Shown here: positions 56,701 through 64,000 of the stretch, one piece after another
How the letters are laid out: the number at the start of each line of letters is the position of its first letter
Position numbering within the stretch: position 1 is the stretch's first letter
DNA from: Cladocopium goreaui
Taxonomy: Eukaryota; Sar; Dinophyceae; Suessiales; Symbiodiniaceae
Direction of reading: 5' to 3'
Assembly: GCA_947184155.2 (NCBI GenBank)
Contig: CAMXCT020000391.1
Span: 294,254-358,253, forward strand
Length of the DNA stretch: 64,000 bases
Notes under the pieces: generated by a model
Told to the model about the DNA's origin: nothing
Databases searched by the model: none
What the model saw: only the letters and a program-made list of their open reading frames with translations
Program-made: the position numbers and the translations under genes

Positions 56701-59026
56701 TGATGATACTTTGCGTTTCGGCGCACATAAGGAGCAGGCATGGGACATCATCCTTCATCTCATAGACGTTGAGGGATATGGTAACGTCATTGAGTATTTT
56801 TCCGAGAAAGTCAGCATAAGATTGCTTGAAATGATATGTCAGAATCTTCCCATTCTTTCGATGTAGATTCATCTGAATATCCCAATCATTTTGTTTTCTG
56901 GTCTCATGCTTCAATTTGTAATGATGGACTATGAACATGTCATCCAACGGAATGATTTTCATGTTTCCATCAAGGATACAGGTGACCACAGTGTCCTGGC
57001 ACGATGCCCTGTCCTCCACATCAGACCCGCTGTCCATCACATCTTTGATGTCTGCATTGGATATGATCTTGAAGGTAGTGGTCCCTGTCCAAAATTCGTT
57101 TCTCTTATTTGTCTTCTCGATGTTATTCCCCGCCAATCTCCAGGAGTCATGAATCAATCTCCCACTTGACTGAAACACTTGGTTGGTTTCCCTTTCATCT
57201 CTAAACCGTCTCAGCTTACATGGCAGAAAGTCAGCCTCCTTGGGGGTGAACATCTTTCTTCTTGGTATTTTGTGCACTCTCGTCAATGTTGTTTCATCCT
57301 TCCATATCCATTCATCTTGATCACATTCATTTTTGGATATTTTCTTTCCCTTTCTTGATGACGTTGATGGGTTGTAGGCTTTATCTTTTGACACTCTACC
57401 AGCAATCACGTCACCACCGGCGAACACAAGTCGTCGTCGATTGGGATCTTTGTTTTCTGTGGGATACGGATCATCATCGGGGTCCCCCGTCGGAGGAAAT
57501 CCCATTGGAAGGCTACCCCATCCAGAACTCCCCCCATGAACAACTCGAAGTAGCGTGTTGATCACCCGAGCAGTACCACAAGGAGCTGCATGAATGGTTG
57601 TGGGTTCATTTCCATGGGATTGATGACAAAATAGTTGACCTACCCCCACAGTTAACTGAGGATACTTCAGGACTTGAGTCTGACGAGTCGGCACCGCAGC
57701 AGCATGGAGCCCTTGTCGTTCTATTGACGCCAGGTGTCCCGGTGAGACAACACCAGCTGATTGCCTAGTAATCACCGACGGTGATATACTTACTTGACAC
57801 GGATGGTATTGGAAACAAGCTCGTTCTACCCATTGATCAAAACGGTCTTGTTGTTGAACAGGTGGAACTCGATCCTCAACCTTGATCCATTTGCCATGAG
57901 AAAGTATCCAAGTACTCCTCAAACAATCATGAGGCAATGAAACACCAGATGGTCGCTTTCTAAAGAAAGTGGGCGTCTTGACAACCAATATGGGATCCAT
58001 ACCAGGTAGTTGTTGTACTTGTTCTTTACCAGAAAGACCCTTCTGATACACCTCAGGTGGTAGAATAGGTATTTCGGTATACGGAAAATTTGGAATGTCT
58101 TGAGTTTTAGTTTGAAACACTTGTCGGACAGTGGTATCAACATCCGTGGTAGGTGAGACCATATCGAGCAGATCTTTCGTACCGATGTCACCAGGGTCCA
58201 ACAGGTTGATGAGCATACATGCTCTTTTCCATGCCAACGGATTCTTGAAACCTTTGGTGTGAATGTCAGCGGCCATTTTCGAGGTCACCTCATACATGAG
58301 TACGTAGTTCTCTCGGGTAAAATGTTCATGGAGGGAAGTGATGGCTATGCCATGGGTCCTCTCAAGATGCCGCATAGTGGGGTTACGACCCGACCTGACT
58401 ACACCAATCATGCCCTGATTGTCATCATGAAACAATAATTTGGGCGACTTTCCCGTCAGCGTTTCCCAGATGCTCATTGCGGGCAAGCCCATAGTACGGA
58501 GGGTGACATCGGCTGCAACGATTTCGGCCTCAGGCGTCGAATGGCTTACGCATCCTTGCCGCTTGCTGCCCCCGGACAAAGGAAACCGAGTGTGGTTACC
58601 CTGGATATGCATATGAGACCCTGAAGTTGATCTCAAAGACTGAGCACACCCTGCAAAATCGGCATCCGCAAATAAAGACAACGTCAAGTCATTGAATTGG
58701 TCCCCAACCCATCCGGTCATTCTTTTAGATAGGCTGGAATTCACGTAGCACATCAAGTGATACAGTTTTGCATCGTCATCAATAGTCCACTTTGTTACAT
58801 TCCTGGCCAGGGAATTAATGGAACGAAGCAGATCAAAACGAGCAATCCTCGCCGCGTACAACAGCTTCATCAGCACGCTGGCAGCGTGTGGCGCTAATGC
58901 ACCTCTCTCAGACTCCCCAGGCGAGACGTCTTCCCCTTGGGTTCCTTGTTCATAAAACAATGGAGCGTCCGGATCAAATGAGTGCACCATGGACAAATTT
59001 TCTTGTTCTTGGGGTTCCCGGGACAT
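53714..59026 (-). CDS. Retroelement frame 2: copia-type RNase H followed by a ~1,450-residue extension
   Basis: 1,770 codons. The first ~290 are RNase H of Ty1/copia order: APHAASVLMKLLYAARIARF, LFADADFAG (Asp), STPEAEIVAADV (Glu), LFHDDNQGMIG (Asp) and SKMAADIHTKGF (Asp). The frame is -1 relative to frame 1 and overlaps it by 133 bp. Its ATG also sits in an ACC-ATG context, two codons after a TAG. About residues 810-960 read VFFAGPCTGGSPWNRLN, then LLELPRGCDYWND, with a G-PC and an E-LP that recall cytosine-5 methyltransferase motifs IV and VI (inference). A 24-residue direct duplication lies near 55,797-55,940, and a six-Gln run near residue 1,530. The rest is unrecognised. Integration of RNase H with such a long tail is not usual for copia elements. 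Confidence 0.85.
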   Translation of the reverse strand: MSREPQEQENLSMVHSFDPDAPLFYEQGTQGEDVSPGESERGALAPHAASVLMKLLYAARIARFDLLRSINSLARNVTKWTIDDDAKLYHLMCYVNSSLSKRMTGWVGDQFNDLTLSLFADADFAGCAQSLRSTSGSHMHIQGNHTRFPLSGGSKRQGCVSHSTPEAEIVAADVTLRTMGLPAMSIWETLTGKSPKLLFHDDNQGMIGVVRSGRNPTMRHLERTHGIAITSLHEHFTRENYVLMYEVTSKMAADIHTKGFKNPLAWKRACMLINLLDPGDIGTKDLLDMVSPTTDVDTTVRQVFQTKTQDIPNFPYTEIPILPPEVYQKGLSGKEQVQQLPGMDPILVVKTPTFFRKRPSGVSLPHDCLRSTWILSHGKWIKVEDRVPPVQQQDRFDQWVERACFQYHPCQVSISPSVITRQSAGVVSPGHLASIERQGLHAAAVPTRQTQVLKYPQLTVGVGQLFCHQSHGNEPTTIHAAPCGTARVINTLLRVVHGGSSGWGSLPMGFPPTGDPDDDPYPTENKDPNRRRLVFAGGDVIAGRVSKDKAYNPSTSSRKGKKISKNECDQDEWIWKDETTLTRVHKIPRRKMFTPKEADFLPCKLRRFRDERETNQVFQSSGRLIHDSWRLAGNNIEKTNKRNEFWTGTTTFKIISNADIKDVMDSGSDVEDRASCQDTVVTCILDGNMKIIPLDDMFIVHHYKLKHETRKQNDWDIQMNLHRKNGKILTYHFKQSYADFLGKILNDVTISLNVYEMKDDVPCLLLMCAETQSIITKIHKQSRFKMMHVVTITEDDNLMSNYGRAKWRRCIRGPSDCVFFAGPCTGGSPWNRLNKNVSEVTAHNIRMKALLYWELWEEFTLCLQRVHILHAMALLELPRGCDYWNDERMKFLINGTQSTVHDFDGCMYGLKSQFKDVGTAIKKPWRIVSWGVRFFDLHVKCDGSHTHGQCAGRETRATQLYTEMIVRCILRGVTNQMLINNVYGRGKRPKVPDDMDDGRSKSCVCIIVNDFEVKVNEKNINEQLFINFITQRGGVKVKLRLYPRRGSILADPDPVRGGLKVKSGCYLRRWCALTDPDSAYLTSVFAMAGTDLVIPSAAKGISLLKSTLSLIQKKGQEHNLPAPFSTYEEANFRGYKDKDLDEWLDRVKISPPVVVALAFVMDRSGRAFVTHAIRLLMKMLSKVTNESGLTMSAISFIDKGARLSKLVEGAARNPDEKNIMQMLCTFECAIRIDELWDTLKDHYTGQNSMINKEITVKDLRDKIANTSPANLGSLNHTYPPYGSPCYQIRKRTNFEEIARRKWEKWSFEVMRREEPEPSEVESRIQYLVSIMYEESYSLGYALRRHNARGANNQGKPIIVQNVLEDWMSMSYDLSLERTAAVVHLQTILMISKMLHEWMTKLANFESMSYLSGIIKADLVRMKQAIDLRDDIWELGGYNIERADQGMFEEVEKRNRTFSCIRDYVTTTATTQMGQGATEVSHIDGWDIPLMPKDGRNPPSQPDHPGWDPSPIRMMNDKQQREADAQRAQQQQQQTGPSSSTAGGHDGYSSAAGSAPPPKAPPSKARPSTPPTMKDWVIPRAPNGYIFRTSSMPDQRNSEFITSAWMDERDHFLLSIVQGPAAQAASTLGSAPWAQYLRRVTAYACMIFGVCNPGVVTEDTASTISEKDWLRCYSHIVRKYMLTRTGCYLSTAGMLMMLGHHDVNVANLSDLGRIKKMITNPLACRIIDAPSGPRDHDMLAGDFRAGTTILITDLIFRGDPKWDAWHPNGIS
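55797..55940. repeat. 72-bp direct duplication inside frame 2
   Basis: TCCGGATCCG starts at 55,797 and again at 55,869. The following ~60 bp of each unit are related (CGTCG / CGACG, CAGCTTCACCTTC / CCGACTTCACCTTC). 72 bp is 24 codons, so the frame is kept: RGGVKVKLRLYPRRGSILAD versus RGGLKVKSGCYLRRWCALTD. Confidence 0.85.
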
Positions 59027-62000
59027 GGTGCTCTAGATTTGTGCTTCTTTGTTTCTTCAGGTAGACTGGGAGTGGATACGTGTTTCAACTTCGTATCTTT
59101 TCCAACAATGTCCAAGTACTTCTCAACCGACAGTTTCAACAAACCTTCCATGTCATAGGTCATGGTTGACACCGGGGTTCCATCATGAAGTTTGGTAGAT
59201 CCCTTTCTCAAAATACAACCAAGATAGAGTCCTAAGTCAGTCTCGGGCTCGATGTTGAGTTTTGATCGAAGCATCTCCCAACCCTTAGTCAGGTTCTCTT
59301 CCGGTCCTGCCAGCTTTAGATCGTCTACATAGATGACGAGAAGTAACTTCAGTTTCTTATGAAAATACATTGAAGGCCATTCTTCTCCGACAGGAATGAA
59401 GTCGAGTTCACGAACTTTTTGATCACAATGTTGTTCCCACATTGTTCCCGAATCGGGGTGACCATATAAAGCTTTAACCAATCTTACAACTGGTCTTCGG
59501 AACTTACGAAAATCGACATCATCTGGCCATGCATCTTCAGGTAGCTCAACCCAACATGGTGGTCCGGTTAGTTTTGCTTGAATATATGCCTGAATGGCAT
59601 CGGCAAGTTTTACATTGTGGCCTGGAAGACACCCATAGAAATCAGCCCATCTCGATGCCTCAAAAGTAGCTGGAGAATTGCCCAAGTCCTGGAAGAAAGC
59701 TGCCTCCCAGAATTGGTTCTTCACCTGGTTACCAAGCAAGACACCTCGGCCTTTGAATTTTCTACTAGGACTCCCCGCAGGCAATTGATAGTTCTTTTCA
59801 ACACAGATACCATGTACTCTGGCCATGTGAACCTCAGTCTTGTTTGCCTTTGCTTCACGAACAACATCATCATATTCTCTAACGACACTGAAATCGTAGA
59901 CTCCAGCAGCATGTTGACCCAACCATTCCTTCCTCATAGCTTTACGTGCATCATCGTTTTCCATCATTTCTTTTCGACCTACAGGCCTTGCCACTGCAGT
60001 GTTGAACATCTTATTGATATTGATTCCATTGTCATTTGAAGTAAGCTTTTCTCGATGATCACCGCAATGATTGATGCATGGCATGCATGGAAATGGAAGG
60101 AAAACATCACTGAGGCCACGAGCGTCTTGGGGCACATCGTTGGTGTCGTGCAATGTTGCAGCAGCCACCACCTTCCCCTGGTTGAAGTCATACACTTTGT
60201 CGTTGTTCCATGTGGCTTTCGGTCCGTTGCCCTTCTCGACCTCAGACCATTCGTCCCACTCCATCAAGAAGTCATCATCATCAGGTACATCAGTGTCTGA
60301 TAGATCTGAATAATACGGAGCAGAGGCAGAGACCCCTCTCCCGACGGGAGAAACGGCCCTTTTCCCATACTGAAAAACTTTACCTCTTCGGACGTAGTCT
60401 TGGGACATGGCCACTCCTGAAACGTGATCGTCTTTCTTGGAGGATTTAGCTTTCTTGGCTTCTTTCTCTTTCCTCTTTTCTTCTTTCCTCTTTGCTCGCT
60501 CCTCGCTCTCCTTGATTTTCGCATCACTCTTCTTCTTTTCTTCTTCAGCTTCAATCTTCTTCTCTTCGGCCTTTGCAATCCCTTTTCTGACAGTTGGTGA
60601 CATCTTCCTCCATTCGTCAGGGGTATACTTCGAAGGCCTTGGAGTAGTTGATATTCTGCGAAAACCACGTTCATCAATACGATATGGATGACCGCGAGAA
60701 TTGAGCTTCACCCATTCACCATCGTCATTCAGGTATACGACCCCATCCCCAGCCTTCCCAACGGAGTAATGATCTGGTCCTCCTTCTGGTACATGAAGAT
60801 CTGGATGTGCTGGCTTGTCGATACCTGGTGGTCCCAATCTTTCAGACATTGCGTCTAAGTGCCTTTCAGCCTCCAACTCTCCCTCAGTTGGTTCACGTGG
60901 GACCTTCGACGAAGGTTCACCATCACCACCATGACCATCGTCACCGTCTCCACCTTCATCATCATCATCATCATCCGGTGGAGGTGGCGGTAGGATTTCT
61001 GGGTTTCCTTCAAGACGATCTTTCACTTTCAATCCTTCAATGGAAACATTGATCCTTTCATACTCTAACTTGCATGGGAATTCAAGGGGTTCCTTTAGTT
61101 CAACCCTCTCTGTGTAATGCGGAGTCCTCAGCTTGGCAATGGGCTTCTCTGCGTCATAGGCCAAGTTCTGTTTACTCCAGTCACATAGCGCCCATACCCT
61201 GTACTTTCTCGACCAATGGAGCCCGGGACCAATGGAGTATCCAGCGAACACTCCGGGGATTCCCATAGGATCAAATTTGTGTTGTTGTTCTCGTTCACGT
61301 GAACCACTGGGTTTGAAGTACACGAGGGCACCAAAGGGTATCATCTTTCCTTTGAATTCTTCTCCATGAAGTTTGCACCAAGAACTGACCTCATCGTCGT
61401 TGGGCTCGATGTTTAGTAGATGGCTGACACATCTAATGGCATACATCCAAAAGCATGGTGGAATTCCTGCTTCAAGTAGACATGTCGTCGTTGCCACGAG
61501 CACGAATTGGTTAGTCCTTTCTGCAAGCGAGTTGTGCTTTGTCTTTCCAGCCAAGGAAGTGTCCATTGGGATCTTAAGGATCTTCATTGCTTTGTCGAAC
61601 TGTGGGGCATCGTCGGAGTATGCTTCTCGAATCTTACGACGGCCCATGAACTGTTTGACCGCACGTATTACCGCATCAGTGTCCTTTCTGGCAGATGGGT
61701 AAGACTGAAGCATCCCCGTATATCTATCCCTGATGACAAAGATGGTTTTGTCGTCGCCATAGTCCTGTTCAGCAATACGGCGATTGTCAACATAGTCGAA
61801 TGTGATCAGGTCCCCGAACTTCGTGAGCTTGCGCTGAAAGGCTCCTCTGAACGTTTTCCTGTGTTTCATCTTGGCACGCACGCAAGACTCACAGCATGGG
61901 TTCTTGTAGCGATGAGTTAGAAGATGAACCTTCGACCTTGCTTCATTCTTCAAAGTTCCCCTCTTACTCAATCGGACTCCCCCATCTTCCTCATCAACAT

Positions 62001-63999
62001 CAATGACATCATCGTCATCTTCACCTCCTCCATCTTCAGGAATTTCTTCAACCTCAACTTGATGATCCCCTTGAATGTCGTCAGGTGCGATGCTGGGATC
62101 GTATCCGTCATCCTCAAACTCGGCGTATTCATCGTCATAACCTGACATTTCTTCATCGTCACCTGCGTCACTTCCAACAGCGACTTCATGTTGATTGCAT
62201 CTTGACTTTGTTTTCTTACGTTTCTTCAATGATCTTTTGGGAGACTTAATATCGGATCCTCCAACGGAGTCGGAAAGATCCTCCAGCTCATCTCCACTTT
62301 CTCCATCAATGACCAAAAGACCTTCTCCTTCTGACGTTGAGCATCCGTCATCAAGAACTGCCATAATCTTTTCCACACATGATGATCTCAACTTTCTCTT
62401 CTCTTGATCGACGCTCACATAGGGGATGTAGTCTTTGACGGTCATCTCGATGATGTTGCCATTGGGATCCAACATGAATGGGGTTCTTCCAGTCGGCCAA
62501 ACAAATGAGTAACCAAGATCAACGCATCGCTTTCCCATGGAGAGCACAGAGGGCGTGTCTTCCAGGATGTGGGCTTCTGCTGGTTCATTGAATGCCTCGA
62601 ACTTGATGTTTGAACGTTTGCTCGAACATGTCACCCCATTTGCTGTGTGGAAGTTGACGACCTTGTCATCATATGTTGGGAGATCCATTCTGTTAATTCG
62701 TGTGGATGATATGAGATCATGACCACTTCCGGAATCCAATATGAATCTCTTATCTCTCTCCTCAACAGGAACAGTGATACACATTGTGTTGCCCCTTTTA
62801 CCATATCGGCCTTTAATATGCTGGACATAGTTCTCTACAAAAACTTCCCTGGACACCTCATCGTCCTCAATGTCGAGTCTGATCAGAATGTCCATACTGG
62901 GGCCGACGATGACCAGGACTTCATCAATGTCACTGTACTCACCCTTCTCATCGATCAGGATAGCCATTGCTTTCCCTCGGCTCGAAGCTAACCTGCATGA
63001 ATAAGACCATTGTTCATCTTTCCTTATCTGATCAGTGGGCTTACCAACTTTACCATGACCTTTGGGAGTAGTTTGAGATTTCCGGTTGCACTTCACGAAG
63101 TCCTTCTTCACGTAAGTCTGAACGGTATTATTAGACTCATTGAATCTGACCTTCTTCTTGATCACGTTCGATGCAACCTTGTGGAACGTCCCTTCGTCAT
63201 CATTCCAATCATGGATAAGTGCAGGTGTAGCCTTTGAGCTCGATGCCTCAGTGTTTGGAGCAGTGTTGAATAGATGAGGATCGTGGCGTTTGTTGCATTT
63301 GTCTCCATACCGACACTTGCCCTTGGCCCAATGCCAGCATGGCTCATCAATCTTCTTGGTCTTGTTTGCAGGAGATTGACTTCTTGGAGTTCCTGGCTTT
63401 CGACCGTTGCCTTTAGCATTCTTGTTTGCATCGAACACCTTTTGGTCGTGACTGTATTCGCAATCTTTGCCCTTTCTGCATGCTTTCTTGATGAAATGGA
63501 AATGGCACGGGATTTTCTTCTTGGATCTCGGACTGGCACTTCGGCTGTTTGCTCGATCCTTTCCTTTCCCTTGACCTTTTCCCTTCCCTTTTGCATGCTG
63601 CTTAGGCTGAGGAGATGGTAGAACCGGAGCTGCATCGGCCTTGGCCTTCGCCTTGGGTGCTGCCTTCTCCTTGGGAGTAGCCTTAGGCTTTGCTTTCGGG
63701 TTCGCATCCGGTGCAGCAGCAGTCGGATTTGGCGCAGGAGCTGAAGGTTTGCCGCCACCTGCAAAATCTCTTGCATACTTTTCTCTAGCGGCTACATGCT
63801 TGTCCTCTCTAATTCTGGAGATATGTCTTTCGATGACGTCCAAGAGATAGCGATAGCTTCGTCTTTGGTCTCCCTCCATCCATGACTCGTACTGCTTGAT
63901 GTCGAACATCATAAGGCTCGAATTTCGAATCTTCTTGTATAAAGCATCACGAAGCCAATCATCAGGAGGTACATCATCCGGCATCATGTTAGATACCAT
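58894..63999 (-). CDS. Retroelement frame 1: Ty1/copia-type Gag-protease-integrase-reverse transcriptase (5' end outside window)
   Basis: 1,701 codons, open at the right edge. In order: Gag-like region with two CCCH fingers (CHFHFIKKACRKGKDCEYSH at about 162-183; CWHWAKGKCRYGDKCNKRH at about 217-239); aspartic protease RFILDSGSGHDLI (about 418-430); HLLTHRYKNPCCESCVRAK, the H-H-C-C of GAG-pre-integrase; integrase core with Asp in LITFDYVDN, SDDAPQFD and Glu in HNSLAERTNQ; a charged Glu/Lys coiled linker (about 1,130-1,190); reverse transcriptase with AFFQDLGNSPATFEASRWAD, KLADAIQAYIQAKL and LLVIYVDDLKLAG (YVDD active site at about 1,555). Integrase before RT is the copia order. All key residues seen are intact, so the copy may be young or active. 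It stops at 58,894 before RNase H, which continues in the -1 frame. Confidence 0.93.
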   Translation of the reverse strand: MVSNMMPDDVPPDDWLRDALYKKIRNSSLMMFDIKQYESWMEGDQRRSYRYLLDVIERHISRIREDKHVAAREKYARDFAGGGKPSAPAPNPTAAAPDANPKAKPKATPKEKAAPKAKAKADAAPVLPSPQPKQHAKGKGKGQGKGKDRANSRSASPRSKKKIPCHFHFIKKACRKGKDCEYSHDQKVFDANKNAKGNGRKPGTPRSQSPANKTKKIDEPCWHWAKGKCRYGDKCNKRHDPHLFNTAPNTEASSSKATPALIHDWNDDEGTFHKVASNVIKKKVRFNESNNTVQTYVKKDFVKCNRKSQTTPKGHGKVGKPTDQIRKDEQWSYSCRLASSRGKAMAILIDEKGEYSDIDEVLVIVGPSMDILIRLDIEDDEVSREVFVENYVQHIKGRYGKRGNTMCITVPVEERDKRFILDSGSGHDLISSTRINRMDLPTYDDKVVNFHTANGVTCSSKRSNIKFEAFNEPAEAHILEDTPSVLSMGKRCVDLGYSFVWPTGRTPFMLDPNGNIIEMTVKDYIPYVSVDQEKRKLRSSCVEKIMAVLDDGCSTSEGEGLLVIDGESGDELEDLSDSVGGSDIKSPKRSLKKRKKTKSRCNQHEVAVGSDAGDDEEMSGYDDEYAEFEDDGYDPSIAPDDIQGDHQVEVEEIPEDGGGEDDDDVIDVDEEDGGVRLSKRGTLKNEARSKVHLLTHRYKNPCCESCVRAKMKHRKTFRGAFQRKLTKFGDLITFDYVDNRRIAEQDYGDDKTIFVIRDRYTGMLQSYPSARKDTDAVIRAVKQFMGRRKIREAYSDDAPQFDKAMKILKIPMDTSLAGKTKHNSLAERTNQFVLVATTTCLLEAGIPPCFWMYAIRCVSHLLNIEPNDDEVSSWCKLHGEEFKGKMIPFGALVYFKPSGSREREQQHKFDPMGIPGVFAGYSIGPGLHWSRKYRVWALCDWSKQNLAYDAEKPIAKLRTPHYTERVELKEPLEFPCKLEYERINVSIEGLKVKDRLEGNPEILPPPPPDDDDDDEGGDGDDGHGGDGEPSSKVPREPTEGELEAERHLDAMSERLGPPGIDKPAHPDLHVPEGGPDHYSVGKAGDGVVYLNDDGEWVKLNSRGHPYRIDERGFRRISTTPRPSKYTPDEWRKMSPTVRKGIAKAEEKKIEAEEEKKKSDAKIKESEERAKRKEEKRKEKEAKKAKSSKKDDHVSGVAMSQDYVRRGKVFQYGKRAVSPVGRGVSASAPYYSDLSDTDVPDDDDFLMEWDEWSEVEKGNGPKATWNNDKVYDFNQGKVVAAATLHDTNDVPQDARGLSDVFLPFPCMPCINHCGDHREKLTSNDNGININKMFNTAVARPVGRKEMMENDDARKAMRKEWLGQHAAGVYDFSVVREYDDVVREAKANKTEVHMARVHGICVEKNYQLPAGSPSRKFKGRGVLLGNQVKNQFWEAAFFQDLGNSPATFEASRWADFYGCLPGHNVKLADAIQAYIQAKLTGPPCWVELPEDAWPDDVDFRKFRRPVVRLVKALYGHPDSGTMWEQHCDQKVRELDFIPVGEEWPSMYFHKKLKLLLVIYVDDLKLAGPEENLTKGWEMLRSKLNIEPETDLGLYLGCILRKGSTKLHDGTPVSTMTYDMEGLLKLSVEKYLDIVGKDTKLKHVSTPSLPEETKKHKSRAPCPGNPKNKKICPWCTHLIRTLHCFMNKEPKGKTSRLGSLREVH

Positions 64000-64000
64000 C

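Larger units (their letters stand above)
48592..63999 (-). mobile_element. Giant composite Ty1/copia-type retroelement (right end outside window)
   Basis: Four long minus-strand frames with no clear introns fill 15.4 kb and cover more than 5,100 codons. Junctions are tight: a 133-bp -1 overlap, a 14-bp overlap, and one in-frame TGA. Ordinary copia elements are about 5-9 kb, so the RNase H extension, frame 3 and frame 4 are extra. The 5' LTR, primer site and start of Gag would lie to the right of the window. The 3' LTR should lie just left of 48,592 but could not be recognised without its partner. The absence of introners contrasts sharply with the rest of the window. Confidence 0.75.

Noticed and set aside
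59578-63850. Plus-strand frames of 60-150 codons opposite the retroelement
   Set aside because: They are antisense shadows of the long, domain-bearing minus-strand frames.

Overview
The window looks like nuclear DNA of a dinoflagellate, probably a symbiodiniacean or close relative. This rests on several things seen together. Exons are very short (19-135 bp) and GC-rich, and sit in long AT-rich introns. Splice donors are a mixture of GT, GC and GA, paired with AG|G acceptors. The introns are full of short inverted-repeat, introner/MITE-like elements. The window also holds copia-type and other multicopy reading frames of a kind common in these genomes. No prokaryotic features (operons, Shine-Dalgarno sites, CRISPR) were seen, and no tRNA or rRNA gene was found.

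Layout, left to right. (1) 1-21,860, minus strand: an ankyrin-repeat gene whose 5' exons lie at 21.9-19.8 kb and whose 3' exons lie at 3.0-0 kb. Inside the single intron between them sits, on the same strand, a complete 18-exon papain/cathepsin L-like protease gene (19,307-3,761) of about 346 codons with its catalytic Cys, His and Asn. Its introns carry at least five families of inverted-repeat elements plus (TA)n and (GATA)n microsatellites. (2) 22.4-27.6 kb: an unrecognised plus-strand exon, then a minus-strand gene for a Pro/Gln/Gly/Tyr-rich low-complexity protein (27,599-24,145) and a second orphan plus-strand exon. (3) 28.65-33.2 kb: a block of at least six adjoining tandem-repeat families (CTTCACA-type, 41 bp, degenerate AAGCTT-rich, ~300 bp, 239 bp, 16 bp and 60 bp). 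Long open frames here are by-products of the repeats. (4) 34.7-35.8 kb: a 1-kb element with perfect 28-bp terminal inverted repeats and a TAA duplication. (5) 36.4-47.7 kb, minus strand: exon-rich genes of probable mobile-element origin, one with transposase-like features and one long gene with a DLFAG/PCC methyltransferase-like core and charged linkers. (6) 48.6-64.0 kb, minus strand: an almost intron-free stretch of four very long, abutting or overlapping frames. They form a giant Ty1/copia-type retroelement (CCCH fingers, aspartic protease, integrase, reverse transcriptase, RNase H). About 3,000 further codons follow, holding a methyltransferase-like PC...ELP domain, a CCHC knuckle and a KptA/Tpt1-like domain. 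The element is open at the right edge.

How it fits together: the left third is host genes expanded by introner-like DNA, the middle is satellite DNA, and the right third is mobile-element coding sequence. The observations most worth following are the composite retroelement with a KptA-like module and unusual frame junctions (in-frame TGA, -1 overlap, 14-bp overlap), the same-strand nested protease gene, and the resolved GT/GC/GA intron set. All gene models were read by eye from the sequence. Exon ends marked approximate were not resolved to the base.
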